A stretch of DNA of 64,000 nt from Pacificispira spongiicola (GTDB taxonomy: Bacteria > Pseudomonadota > Alphaproteobacteria > UBA8366 > Aestuariispiraceae): NCBI RefSeq assembly GCF_012926505.1, contig NZ_JABBNT010000001.1, positions 806,001 through 870,000 on the forward strand, read 5' to 3'. The translations under genes and the position numbers were made by a program. Within the stretch, counting starts at the first letter, position 1, and the number at the start of each line of letters is the position of its first letter. Below are positions 37,928 through 46,674 of the stretch, piece by piece. The notes beneath the pieces were generated by a model. That model saw only the letters and a list, made by a program, of their open reading frames with translations. It searched no databases and had not been told where the DNA came from.

Positions 37928-39524
37928 TCTCGTCCACGTCCGGTTCCGGCAGGGTTTCGACCAGCTTTTCGAGGATGCGCGACACTTCGTAGCGCATGTC
38001 TCGGAACATCTCCGCCGTGCTGTCCTGCACGGTAGACAGTTCCGCCACCGCCAGTGACCACATCAAGGAGTCTAATCCCTGCATGGTTACGCTGCGGTTG
38101 AGGTTGGGAATATAGACCTTGTGATAGTAGGGATGGCTCGTGTTGATCTGCACGGCCTTGTGCTGCTCAATCAGTGCGGGTTGGAACAGCAACCCGTTGG
38201 TGATACCCTCAACCGGCTGCACGAACACCTCGCCGGGCCGCTTTGCGGAAGTGATGGTGAGTTTCAGGCGGGTCGCGCCGTACTTGTTGTTAACGATTGC
38301 CTCGCCCGAATTGGGGTCAGCGACATTGACCTCGGGACCTCCCGCAGCGGCTTCCCGGTTTCGGATATTGTTGTTCGAGGTTTCGTGCGCGCCTTCGCCC
38401 TTCTTGGAGATGGCCTTCTGCTGGCCTTCGCGCGAACGCCGGTTGGCCTCGCGGCGGGGTGCAGGCAGGAATTGCGATTCCAGCCAATTAGCCAAGTCGT
38501 CGTTAAGCATGATCTGCGATTTCATGATGTCGAGATGAAAAGCGTCGTCCAGCTTGTGGTCGAACGAAAACTCGACACGCAGCAGCGTCAGGTGCGGTTC
38601 TTTCTGGTATAGGCCAAGCCAGTCGGCGTCGTGGATCAGTCGGTTCTCGCGATAGATGTAGATGCCCTGCCGGTTGTTGGACAGCAGCGCGGCCTGCGCC
38701 AGCTTGTCGTTCGGAAACTCCTCGCGCCTTGGCAGGATATAGGCCCGAACGGTGAATGACGCCTGATGCCCGTCTTCAAGCTGAGTGATCATCGATTCCT
38801 CGGCAACCAGTTCCGACAGGTCACGCTGGAACGGATCCCACGGCGCGACAGACATACCGTTCAGCTCAATGGCGACATTCTGCGCGCGGTCGTCCTTCAG
38901 GTCGAGAAACCGCTGATAAACCATCGACAGATGGTGACGCAGGGCATCTTCCTTCCCCTTGAGCGCCTTTTTGGCGTGTGATCCGGTCGGGTAGGAATAG
39001 TCCTTGATAAGTCGGTCGACATTCTCCCACAGAACGACGGTGCCCGATTTGCCGGGCGCGATCCCGTCCAGCAGCTCCACCGCTTCTTCGTCGCAAGTTT
39101 CGCTTAGCAGCAGCGACCACTTGTTGACCTTCGCAACGTGGTCGAGGTCCCACGTCGCCATAAGGGCGGGTGCGGCACCGTCCGCGCGGGAAATGACCGA
39201 CAGCCGTTTGCAGAAAGCGGTGGAAGCGGTCTTAAGTCCAAGGCCATATTTGCCGAGACTGGCCGCGCTCGGCCGGACCTTAGAGCCATACTGCATGGCA
39301 TTGATAATACCCTGCCGGTCCATGCCCTCGCCATTGTCGGCGATCAGCAGCCGAATATTGCCGTTGAAGTCGGCGCCAAGGAAAAGCTGGACTTTCGTTG
39401 CGTTAGCGGCAATCGAATTATCCACGATGTCCGCCACAGCGGTATCGAACTCATAGCCAGTATCACGCAGGCCGACCATGACCCGCTCCGGATCTGGCGG
39501 CACTTCAAATTGTTCGATTTCGCT
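37917..39524 (-). CDS. GHKL (MORC/MutL/Hsp90-like) ATPase of a restriction-type cassette
   Basis: The 535-residue protein has the Bergerat fold: V-A-D-I-V-D-N-S-I (motif I, Asp where MutL has the catalytic Glu), D-N-G-E-G-M-D (motif II) and G-K-Y-G-L-G-L-K-T-A-S (motif III). An S5-like transducer and a linker rich in basic and Asn residues (about 375-420) follow, then a unique C-terminus. Prokaryotic MORC/MutL-like ATPases associated with cytosine methylases, HNH nucleases and SNF2 helicases are known from comparative work by Iyer, Abhiman and Aravind. GTG 39524 was preferred over TTG 39542 because AAAGGGGA precedes it. The gene is packed between the EcoRII-N-like and HNH genes. Confidence 0.85.
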   Translation of the reverse strand, partial: SEIEQFEVPPDPERVMVGLRDTGYEFDTAVADIVDNSIAANATKVQLFLGADFNGNIRLLIADNGEGMDRQGIINAMQYGSKVRPSAASLGKYGLGLKTASTAFCKRLSVISRADGAAPALMATWDLDHVAKVNKWSLLLSETCDEEAVELLDGIAPGKSGTVVLWENVDRLIKDYSYPTGSHAKKALKGKEDALRHHLSMVYQRFLDLKDDRAQNVAIELNGMSVAPWDPFQRDLSELVAEESMITQLEDGHQASFTVRAYILPRREEFPNDKLAQAALLSNNRQGIYIYRENRLIHDADWLGLYQKEPHLTLLRVEFSFDHKLDDAFHLDIMKSQIMLNDDLANWLESQFLPAPRREANRRSREGQQKAISKKGEGAHETSNNNIRNREAAAGGPEVNVADPNSGEAIVNNKYGATRLKLTITSAKRPGEVFVQPVEGITNGLLFQPALIEQHKAVQINTSHPYYHKVYIPNLNRSVTMQGLDSLMWSLAVAELSTVQDSTAEMFRDMRYEVSRILEKLVETLPEPDVDENVG

Positions 39525-39538
39525 CACAATTTCCCCTT

Positions 39539-39952
39539 TCAAAGCTGGAGCACGCGCCAGCCGGTACCAAGTTTCAGGACCCTCCCAGATACCTCAGCCT
39601 GCTGCCTGCGCGCATGTGAAACCATGAAGCGGTCGCCGTCTCTTGACAGGATCACCTCGTCGCCTACGCCTAGCCCGGCCTGGCGGATATACTTAGTCAT
39701 CCGCGTTAGGCGGTACTCGTTGCGGGTGCCCTCAAAAAGGGCATTATTGTAGTAGATGAACGCAAACTCCCAAAACGTCCCACTATCGTCAACAAAGCGC
39801 AGGTGGACGCGCGGATTGTAGAGGCTTGCATCGAGCTTCGGAAAAAATGACAGCAGCGCGGAATCCTTGGGCACAAGGATACCGGCCTGATGACCGCCCG
39901 TCTCGCCTGTGTCATTGGCACTCAAAACCTTTACGATCCGTCGTTCAGTCAT
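39539..39952 (-). CDS. free-standing EcoRII N-terminal (B3-like) DNA-binding domain protein
   Basis: This 137-residue protein matches only the N-terminal effector domain of EcoRII. It shares L-S-x-N-D-T, G-x-H-Q-A-G, N-P-x-V and Y-Y-N-N-A-x-F-E-G-T-R-N-E-x-R-L-T with the nuclease at 35835-37070, in the same order and spacing. No catalytic domain follows. In EcoRII this pseudobarrel recognises CCWGG. Here it is encoded between the SNF2 helicase (3-bp gap) and the GHKL ATPase, so it is probably the target-recognition subunit of that cassette. The start is ATG 39952. It could alternatively be a decoy or regulator of EcoRII. Confidence 0.8.
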   Translation of the reverse strand: MTERRIVKVLSANDTGETGGHQAGILVPKDSALLSFFPKLDASLYNPRVHLRFVDDSGTFWEFAFIYYNNALFEGTRNEYRLTRMTKYIRQAGLGVGDEVILSRDGDRFMVSHARRQQAEVSGRVLKLGTGWRVLQL

Positions 39953-39955
39953 GTC

Positions 39956-41914
39956 CTACTTTCCTACCCGCCTGGATGGTGAACGATTCAGTGCTGCAAC
40001 AATATCACCATAGTCGTCATCTTTGCCTTCAATTCCGATAATCGCGGTGTCGGAAAGTGCGCGCTTGCGTGTTAAACGCTCGTCCACCACGTCTTCCACG
40101 GTATCGGCGACAAGAAGGCGATGCACCGTCACCGGCAATTTCTGACCGCGCCGGTGAGCGCGAGCGGAAGCCTGGTCCTCTAGGGCGGGATTCCATTCGG
40201 GATTATAGTGGATGACATGGTTTGCGGCGGTGATGTTGAGACCAGCGCCGCCCGCCTTGGGATTTAGAATAAGTGCCGCACCGCCCTGGATGGCGCTGAA
40301 ACGGTCGATCAGCGGCTGGCGATCGTCGATGCTTAGGCGACCGTCAATGATCCCGGCAAAAGCGCCAAAGCGGGTCTCAATGTGTCGCGAGATAATGTCG
40401 GCCATCGCAGTAAACGACGTGAAGATGATAACCTTTTCGCCTCGCGCAAATATTTCCTCCACGATCTCGTCTAAGCGGCGGAACTTGGAAAAAGTCATGG
40501 GATCGGACGTGGCGGAGTTACCGGCTATCAGACTTGGATGGGCACAGAAGCGGCGTAGCGATGAGAGGGCGACAAGAGTTGCGGCAGCGCCGTACTCTAC
40601 CATGATGCGCTCGCGCTCAGCGTCATAGGCGGCAGCGTCGTCCTCATCCAACTCAAGCACTTGGGGAATGTCGATGCGCGGCGGCAGGTCTTTCGCAACC
40701 TCGGCGACCCGCCTGCGTAGCATGAGTGGCGACACAAGCGGTTCCAGCCGGGCCGCGCCGACCACGTCATCGGAGAACTGCGCCTCGAAGGATTTGACGT
40801 CGCCGAGGTGGTCGGGAATCACAAAATCCATTATCGACCAAAGATCGAGCAAGCGATTTTCGACTGGGGTGCCGGTCATGGCCAGACCGGAGTCGCGACG
40901 CAGGCGCTTAACGGCTTTCGTGCGCTGGGCGCGCGGATTGCGGATGAACTGCGCCTCGTCAAGGATGACCACTTTCCAATGGATCATGTTGAGCAGACTA
41001 TTGTCGCCCACGGCGTTGTCATAGGACGTGATAACCACGTCATAGCCATGCAGTTCGGCTGGGCGGCCCGTGCGCAGCGGGCCATGATGTTTTAGCACGC
41101 GCAGGTGCGGCGCAAACCTGGCGATCTCGCGCCGCCAGTTTTCCAGCAGCGAGCCGGGAACTATAACCAGGGCCGGTCGCAACAGTCCATCGCCGGAATC
41201 GCTGAGTGCGGCAATGACCTGCAAGGTCTTGCCAAGGCCCATTTCATCGGCCAGCAGTCCACCGATGCCTTCCGCCAGCAGGAACTTGAGCCAACGCCAG
41301 CCTGCCAATTGGTAGGCATGGAGCGTGGCATTGACACCGGCGGGAACACCGTCGGCAGGTGGGGTAAAAGCGAGCGGGGAAATCGTCTTGTCGGCCATCT
41401 GGTCATCGACCGCGCCGCCCTCCGCGCCCGCCTTGCGCACGGCAAGAAAGGTCCGCAGCGAGCGGGCCGGACCGATGCTCGCGCCGGTGCTATACAGCAG
41501 ATCTAGGACTTCCTGAGCCGCTTCCGGTTCGACGGGATGCCAGACGCCATCGGCGATCCGGTAGCCGCGCTCAAGGTCGGCAACATCCAGCTCAAGCGTC
41601 ACCTCTCTAGCACTGCCAATAATGGCATAAGCGGGGATACCTTCTCCGCTATCCACAATTGCCAGGGAGGACGATAATGGATAGCGCGAGGCCCGCAGAC
41701 CATCGGCGACGGTAGGAATCCACGGCTCAGACGGGCGGCGTTCAACAAGCGCAAGATATATATCTTTTGCCGAGGCCTGAATCCTGTTGCCCTCGGGATC
41801 GAGTAACAACATTCCGCCCCCAGATATTTCCCACTTTCCTTTCAGGATCGCCCCCTTGGATCGGTTTAGCACCAACTCATCTAATCTGAAGCCAAAACTA
41901 ATCCCGTCATCCAT
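39956..41914 (-). CDS. SWI2/SNF2-family DNA translocase/helicase
   Basis: In 652 residues, a 190-residue N-terminal region precedes the two RecA-like lobes. Motifs seen are L-A-D-E-M-G-L-G-K-T-L-Q (I), V-V-I-L-D-E-A-Q (II, DEAQ variant), M-T-G-T-P-V-E-N-R (III), V-I-I-F-T-S-F-T (IV) and Q-A-S-A-R-A-H-R-R-G-Q (VI). SNF2 proteins translocate on double-stranded DNA. It is the first gene of the four-gene minus-strand cassette and would supply the motor. The remaining genes follow with 3-bp gaps or overlaps, indicating a single transcript. Confidence 0.9.
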   Translation of the reverse strand: MDDGISFGFRLDELVLNRSKGAILKGKWEISGGGMLLLDPEGNRIQASAKDIYLALVERRPSEPWIPTVADGLRASRYPLSSSLAIVDSGEGIPAYAIIGSAREVTLELDVADLERGYRIADGVWHPVEPEAAQEVLDLLYSTGASIGPARSLRTFLAVRKAGAEGGAVDDQMADKTISPLAFTPPADGVPAGVNATLHAYQLAGWRWLKFLLAEGIGGLLADEMGLGKTLQVIAALSDSGDGLLRPALVIVPGSLLENWRREIARFAPHLRVLKHHGPLRTGRPAELHGYDVVITSYDNAVGDNSLLNMIHWKVVILDEAQFIRNPRAQRTKAVKRLRRDSGLAMTGTPVENRLLDLWSIMDFVIPDHLGDVKSFEAQFSDDVVGAARLEPLVSPLMLRRRVAEVAKDLPPRIDIPQVLELDEDDAAAYDAERERIMVEYGAAATLVALSSLRRFCAHPSLIAGNSATSDPMTFSKFRRLDEIVEEIFARGEKVIIFTSFTAMADIISRHIETRFGAFAGIIDGRLSIDDRQPLIDRFSAIQGGAALILNPKAGGAGLNITAANHVIHYNPEWNPALEDQASARAHRRGQKLPVTVHRLLVADTVEDVVDERLTRKRALSDTAIIGIEGKDDDYGDIVAALNRSPSRRVGK

Positions 41915-42153
41915 TTTCGAACAGGATCGGAAGACAATTGCCCTTGCTTAGAGGACAACCTCGCTCACAACCTGACTTCACCTCGTCCCCGCTGCCTTAT
42001 CGGCGTCGGCAGGAGGTATAGCGACCCGCGCGACGGCGCTTTGCACATGTCCGGATATCCGGAACCACTTCGCTTTAGCCAGAATCGGGCTCTCCCAAAC
42101 CTTTGGACGAGTACCTAGGGCTCAGACCACTAACGCCACAAGACATTCGAATA

Positions 42154-43107
42154 TTACTGTTGAACGCGACGAGTCAAACACGGCATCCGTGGCTGTTGCC
42201 TCCCTCTGTTTAGAAATGCGGGACGCCCATCATCTATACAAGTTATATTGATTTGTTGCTGAGTAATTGTTGCTGGAGTTAGATTTACGACTCGGCCGCC
42301 ATCAGTTGGTCCCAATATAACCTCTGTCGTACGCTCATTTAAAGGTAGGGCCGCTTGAATCGGCTCTTTCACTGCCGCCGCAAGATCAGCGCGGAGATCA
42401 GCACCGGAGATATTTACTCCCTCCAAATTCGCGCCAGACCAATCTACAAATGTTGCGTTAGTATCAGATAGGTCTGACAAAGATAAATCGGTATTCTTAA
42501 AGATGGCGTGAGAGAAGTTCGCTTTTGTTAGGTCGACAAAAATTATTCTCGCACGACTAAAATCTGCGCGACGAGCTATCGCTCCAGCGAGAGTGGCTTT
42601 TGATAGGTTTGCGCCCGTGAGATTTGCACCTTCAAGATTGGCATAAGAAAGATCTGCATGAACCAGTATTGCTCCCGCCAAATCGGCGTTTCGCAAGTCT
42701 CCCCCACTAAGGTTAGCACCGGTCAGGTCAACTCCTGCCAATGACATCCCGTTTAAAGAAACATTTTCACGAACCAAGAATTCTAGTATTGGAAGCGTGC
42801 CTCTCCTCGCAGTTCCGGGCTCATTCACCGCCGTGAGGCTGGCTATTTGCGCTTTTAGCTGTGCATTCAAAACAACTCTGTCGATTTTCCTTTGCTCATA
42901 GTCGTTCCAAAGACTAACAACACCTAAGAGTATCGCGGCTGCACCAACAAACTCCACAAAAACTCGCAAGCTAGAATATTTACCCCAAGCCCAAAACCAC
43001 CATTCCGCGAACAACTCTACCGGCGCAAACGCCATCATCGTTGGGTGAAATCTACTACGCACTTCTTGCCATTTTGGTTTATCTTTATTTTTCCTGCCAT
43101 CATTCAT
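42154..43107 (-). CDS. membrane-anchored pentapeptide-repeat protein
   Basis: The 317-residue protein has one transmembrane helix (about 60-80), a short helical spacer, and about 25 pentapeptide repeats of A-(D/N)-L-x-x type (about 115-240), such as A-N-L-S-G-G-D-L-R-N-A-D-L. A C-terminal tail contains I-T-Q-Q-Q-I-N-I-T-C. ATG 43107 is chosen because GGGAGA precedes it. The gene and its surroundings are distinctly AT-rich, unlike the flanking cassettes. It is a paralogue of the next gene, with the same helix-repeat-tail plan. Function unknown. Confidence 0.8.
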   Translation of the reverse strand: MNDGRKNKDKPKWQEVRSRFHPTMMAFAPVELFAEWWFWAWGKYSSLRVFVEFVGAAAILLGVVSLWNDYEQRKIDRVVLNAQLKAQIASLTAVNEPGTARRGTLPILEFLVRENVSLNGMSLAGVDLTGANLSGGDLRNADLAGAILVHADLSYANLEGANLTGANLSKATLAGAIARRADFSRARIIFVDLTKANFSHAIFKNTDLSLSDLSDTNATFVDWSGANLEGVNISGADLRADLAAAVKEPIQAALPLNERTTEVILGPTDGGRVVNLTPATITQQQINITCIDDGRPAFLNRGRQQPRMPCLTRRVQQ

Positions 43108-43240
43108 TTTATTTCTCCCAATATTCACTAAATCAAAATTTCATTTGTAAATTAAATTATATTGTGTATTATAACATTGTACTCATCTTATATACCTCAA
43201 CACAATCCATATTGACAATCTCATGCCAGTGTATTTCCAA

Positions 43241-44062
43241 TTATTCAAAATATTCATTATATTTGTATCGAGAACAGACTCTGCCAGACCATCTAAGTCC
43301 TTCAGGAATCATCGGCGGGCCCATATCAAATGGAAATTGACATGTTACATCAATTTGTCTTTGAGTAATATTCGGTTCTGCTCCGGGTCGGTTCATAAGA
43401 ATAGCCTCGCTAAGATCAGCACCCGTGAAATCTGCTTGGGTGAGATCGGCGCCAATAAAGTTAGCACCCCAAAGAAGAGACCGACCTAGTTTTGCCGATT
43501 TCAACATCGAGTTTTCAAACTTACTTTTCATCACGATGGCACCACGCATGTCTGCAGCAACCATTTTTGCGTCACTGAAGTTCACTCCAGTCAAATCTGC
43601 GCCACGAAAGCTCGCGCCATTGAGATTTGCACCGCTAAAATCAGCTCCCAACAAATAAGCATTACTTAGATCGGAAAATGACAAATTGGCGCCCTCAAAA
43701 TTAGCATTGGGAAGATACGCCGACGGAATTTTTGCGCCCGTCAAATTTTCATACCTTAAATCCAATTTTAAAAACGGGTGCCCAAATAACACAAGTTTTT
43801 CAAATGTTTTCTTTTTTACTTCATTATCGCTGCCGGAATCATTAAGAATATCTAACAACTTTACTATTTCCGGATCTTGGCGGAAGGCACCATCGTCAGA
43901 GAATGATACAGGATTTTGGGCGCTATCTTGATATACGAAATACAACAAGCCTCCGAAGAAAAAGGCAGCAAAAAGGGTCCTAAACTTTACAATTTCCCTC
44001 AATATCTTGTTGCGGCGCAATAGATCACCAGACTTTCGCAATCGTTGACTCAGGGTGTTCAT
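43241..44062 (-). CDS. membrane-anchored pentapeptide-repeat protein, second copy
   Basis: This 273-residue protein has an N-terminal helix (F-A-A-F-F-F-G-G-L-L-Y-F-V-Y, about 30-45), a spacer with L-L-D-I-L-N-D, and about 20 pentapeptide repeats (about 105-225, A-N-F-E-G-A-N-L-S-F-S-D-L). The tail has I-T-Q-R-Q-I-D-V-T-C, as in its downstream paralogue. The shared tail suggests a conserved interaction surface. Its 356-bp upstream gap to the relaxase gene should contain the promoter. The region is AT-rich, a sign of separate acquisition. Confidence 0.8.
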   Translation of the reverse strand: MNTLSQRLRKSGDLLRRNKILREIVKFRTLFAAFFFGGLLYFVYQDSAQNPVSFSDDGAFRQDPEIVKLLDILNDSGSDNEVKKKTFEKLVLFGHPFLKLDLRYENLTGAKIPSAYLPNANFEGANLSFSDLSNAYLLGADFSGANLNGASFRGADLTGVNFSDAKMVAADMRGAIVMKSKFENSMLKSAKLGRSLLWGANFIGADLTQADFTGADLSEAILMNRPGAEPNITQRQIDVTCQFPFDMGPPMIPEGLRWSGRVCSRYKYNEYFE

Positions 44063-44419
44063 TTGCTGTGGTGCCTTGGAGGTCGCTCGGCGAACGATGT
44101 TGATCTACAAGACACCACCCTTCGCTTAACAGGGCTATAGATCAAGTTATCTCGATTTCTTCTCCATCGCGCAGCCATAGAGTGATTGTATCATTATATG
44201 CTATCATAGGAAGCGATAATTTGGTGAGGGACAATGCAATTACGCTCTTCTAATTCCTGTATCAGTTTTCTGTTAAGGAACAGCGAACCTAGAATATTTT
44301 TGAACACATTCTTGGAGAAATCCTAAGCGTTTGACCGAAACGCAAAATTATAGTGGAGCTTAGCGGCGGCAGTTATGATTTGAGGACAATGAAAAAGAAT
44401 TACGTTTCCCTGCCTATCG
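44063..44419. other. AT-rich intergenic region
   Basis: I see no gene, RNA or strong repeat here. It separates the pentapeptide genes from the mobilisation module and probably contains the promoter of the former and the terminator of the latter. Confidence 0.5.
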
Positions 44420-45532
44420 CTACATACTTATTTTGGCAGATGTCGACTGCAGTGATTTTTCGGTTGTTCTTGTTTCAAGTTTTCCTATGCCATCATACAA
44501 ACCTCGATGGCTGAGGATCAGCGCCATCGCGAGCGGATCGTTCAGCGCGTCGGCATAGAGGAAGGTCTTCCAGTTCCGATAGAGCTTCCCGACCAGGCTC
44601 GGCGCCTTCGCCTGGCGGCCGCGCATCGTCGCGTACTGCCGCCACATCGGCCCCATGCCCGGCAAGCGCTTCGACGGCCGCACCCGGTCGAACCGGGTCA
44701 TCTTTGCCGGCGCGCTGTGGCGTGATGGTTCGAAGACGCCCAGCTTCTCCTCAAGGGCCTTCCGGGAGAAGCTCCGGCCGAGCGTGCTGGCCTTGATCCC
44801 CTTCCCACTTTTGAGCGTCAACAGCGCCAGTCCATTGCCGCGTTTGGCGAAGGCGAGACCCTCCTTCGCGGCGAGGTCCTGGAGCTGCGCCCAGGTCTTC
44901 GCCGTGCCGAAGGTCTCCGCTAGGCGCTCGCGATGTTCGAGGATCTTGCGCTCTGTCGAGGCTTCCCAGGTCGTCGCCTCGTAGTCGCGTGCCTTCGGCG
45001 TCAGCAGTCGCTCGATCGGGTCCTTGTCCTGTTTGATGCCGGGCTGAAGGCCGTATTTCTTCTCCATCTCCCGGCAGGTCCGGGCAAGCGCCTTAAAATC
45101 CTGTTTCGGCTCGTGGATCGTCAGCTTCTCTGGATGGATCTTCGAATAGGCGATATGGATGTGATAGTGATCCGTATTGTCATGCGTGCCGGCGACGCGA
45201 GCATGATCCTCGAAGCCGAGCGCCCGGGCGAAGTGCCGCTCGATATCCTTCAACGCATCGAGGTCCGGCTTTTCGCCGGCGGCGAAGCTGACGACGAGGT
45301 GATAGGTCTTGTCGGCCTTGGAGCGGGTATTGAGGCTGTGCGCCGCCATGACCTCCTTCACCGCCAGGTCGAGATCCTCGAGCTCTGTGCCGGCATTGGC
45401 GTTGACGATCCAGAGATGATCGAGCTTTTCGTTCCCCTCCTTGGCTGCCGCGATGTAATAGGCGCGTTTGGAGAAGGGCGGCGGTTTGTCCGCCGCCCTC
45501 TCCTTCTTCTCCATGACCTTGTGCGCGATCAC
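44420..45532 (-). CDS. relaxase / mobilisation nuclease (VirD2/MobA-type)
   Basis: This 370-residue protein starts M-I-A-H-K-V, like MOB-P relaxases. A candidate catalytic tyrosine lies in R-A-Y-Y-I, and the histidine triad motif H-D-N-T-D-H-Y-H-I-H-I-A sits near residue 140. Relaxases nick oriT and stay linked to the 5' end for transfer. The C-terminal half is basic and helical. It overlaps the upstream accessory gene by ATGA and closes the mobilisation operon. No type IV secretion or coupling-protein genes are in the window, so transfer would need a helper element. Confidence 0.85.
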   Translation of the reverse strand: MIAHKVMEKKERAADKPPPFSKRAYYIAAAKEGNEKLDHLWIVNANAGTELEDLDLAVKEVMAAHSLNTRSKADKTYHLVVSFAAGEKPDLDALKDIERHFARALGFEDHARVAGTHDNTDHYHIHIAYSKIHPEKLTIHEPKQDFKALARTCREMEKKYGLQPGIKQDKDPIERLLTPKARDYEATTWEASTERKILEHRERLAETFGTAKTWAQLQDLAAKEGLAFAKRGNGLALLTLKSGKGIKASTLGRSFSRKALEEKLGVFEPSRHSAPAKMTRFDRVRPSKRLPGMGPMWRQYATMRGRQAKAPSLVGKLYRNWKTFLYADALNDPLAMALILSHRGLYDGIGKLETRTTEKSLQSTSAKISM

Positions 45533-46119
45533 AGCGCCGGCCCGTGTCCCCGGTCTCGGCCTCTTGCACGAGCCGGCTCCGGCCCGAGACCGAGCGCCTG
45601 ACGCTGATCGGCGATATAGGACTTCTCGGCGGCTCGGAGATTGGCCCGGCGGATATCGACGATCCGCTTTTCGTCATCGGACAGACGCGCCTTGTCCATG
45701 TTGAGCAAGCGCGCATTGTGCGACTTGAAGAACTGGCGGGCCTCGTCGATCGGCAGATCGCCGCTCCGGCTCTTGTGCGAGCGGTAGGCCTCATCGACCT
45801 GGCCGCGATAGCGCTCCGGATCGTGGACCTTCTCCGAAGTGATCTCGGCGGCCGCCAGTTCGTCGAGCGCACTCGCGAGACTGCCCTGCATCGCCGGGCT
45901 GTTCGAGAAGAACACCCGCTCGCTCTCCAGCAGCATGCGCTCGGCACCGAGGATCGTTTTCACGTCCCCCGCCTGCCCGACTGCTCTGAGGTTTTCAAGG
46001 ATGTTTCCCCGCACTTCACTGAGATCGGCCGCTTCCCGCGTGACGGAGAGATTGTCTATGGCCCACTTTTCCTGAAGAGCAAGTGTCGCAAAACTATCGA
46101 TCAAGCCATCCCGGTCCAT
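45529..46119 (-). CDS. mobilisation-module accessory protein
   Basis: The 196-residue, largely helical, charged protein lies between the relaxase and a 79-residue protein. ATG 46119 (M-D-R-D-G-L-I-D-S-F) is more natural than the Arg/Cys-rich upstream extension. It overlaps its upstream neighbour by 26 bases and the relaxase by 4. The conserved position suggests a relaxosome or auxiliary role, but I do not recognise a domain. Confidence 0.6.
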   Translation of the reverse strand: MDRDGLIDSFATLALQEKWAIDNLSVTREAADLSEVRGNILENLRAVGQAGDVKTILGAERMLLESERVFFSNSPAMQGSLASALDELAAAEITSEKVHDPERYRGQVDEAYRSHKSRSGDLPIDEARQFFKSHNARLLNMDKARLSDDEKRIVDIRRANLRAAEKSYIADQRQALGLGPEPARARGRDRGHGPAL

Positions 46120-46333
46120 ACTTCTCGTCCGCCCGCTTCGTATTGAACCCCTTCTTGCGCACCCAGTCCGCACCCATGGACTTTTTCGCCGCCATCAGCG
46201 CTTCCGCCGGGGCTTCGATTTCACGCATAAGGGCATCGTAGGTTTCCATGTCGCCGCGTGCGAACGCGTCGTTGAGCGCCCGGCTCAAGGCCTGGCGCTT
46301 CTTGCGTTCCTCTTCGCTGATCACCTGGGTCAT
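46094..46333 (-). CDS. small helical protein of the mobilisation operon
   Basis: In 79 residues the protein is charged and helical: R-K-K-R-Q-A-L-S-R-A-L-N-D-A-F-A-R-G-D, followed by a C-terminal Lys/Arg-rich stretch. It begins one base after the MobC-like gene's stop and overlaps the next gene, indicating co-expression. No family recognised. Confidence 0.6.
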   Translation of the reverse strand: MTQVISEEERKKRQALSRALNDAFARGDMETYDALMREIEAPAEALMAAKKSMGADWVRKKGFNTKRADEKYGPGWLDR

Positions 46334-46334
46334 C

Positions 46335-46667
46335 TCACAGATCCTTCACGATGGACTTCAACTCGGCTTGCGTATTTCTGATCTTAACAATCAGCGATTC
46401 CACATCCAAGGTCTCGTCCGGCGTCTCCACTCGCCACCCGTCGTCATCGAGCGCCAGGCGCAGCAGGTTGCCCAGCCGCGCCTGGTCCGCGTTCACCTTC
46501 AGGAGATCGCGGATCGTGTTCGCCCGTTCCGGCGCCGGCACCTGCATGCCGGTGACGATCCGCCGGATATAGTCGGAGATCGAGAGATTGGCGGCACCGG
46601 CCTTGCCGACGAGTTCCGCCTTCTCCTCGACCTCCAGATAGCACTTGGTCAGTATCTTCTTCCCCAT
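46335..46667 (-). CDS. MobC-like relaxosome protein
   Basis: The 110-residue protein starts K-K-I-L-T-K-C-Y-L-E-V-E-E-K-A-E-L, a ribbon-helix-helix-like beginning, and has L-S-I-S-D-Y-I-R-R and a helical C-terminus with N-A-D-Q-A-R-L-G-N-L-L. This matches MobC/TraJ-type accessory proteins that bind oriT and help the relaxase. It is directly upstream of the small gene in the operon. oriT is probably nearby, but I could not define it. Confidence 0.75.
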   Translation of the reverse strand: MGKKILTKCYLEVEEKAELVGKAGAANLSISDYIRRIVTGMQVPAPERANTIRDLLKVNADQARLGNLLRLALDDDGWRVETPDETLDVESLIVKIRNTQAELKSIVKDL

Positions 46668-46674
46668 GGCGCCG

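Noticed and set aside
30000..42000. DISARM or BREX system
   Set aside because: PLD, methylase and helicase genes are present, but drmA/drmB-type, PglZ and BrxC-type genes are not; the helicase is SNF2-type and the methylase pairs with EcoRII.
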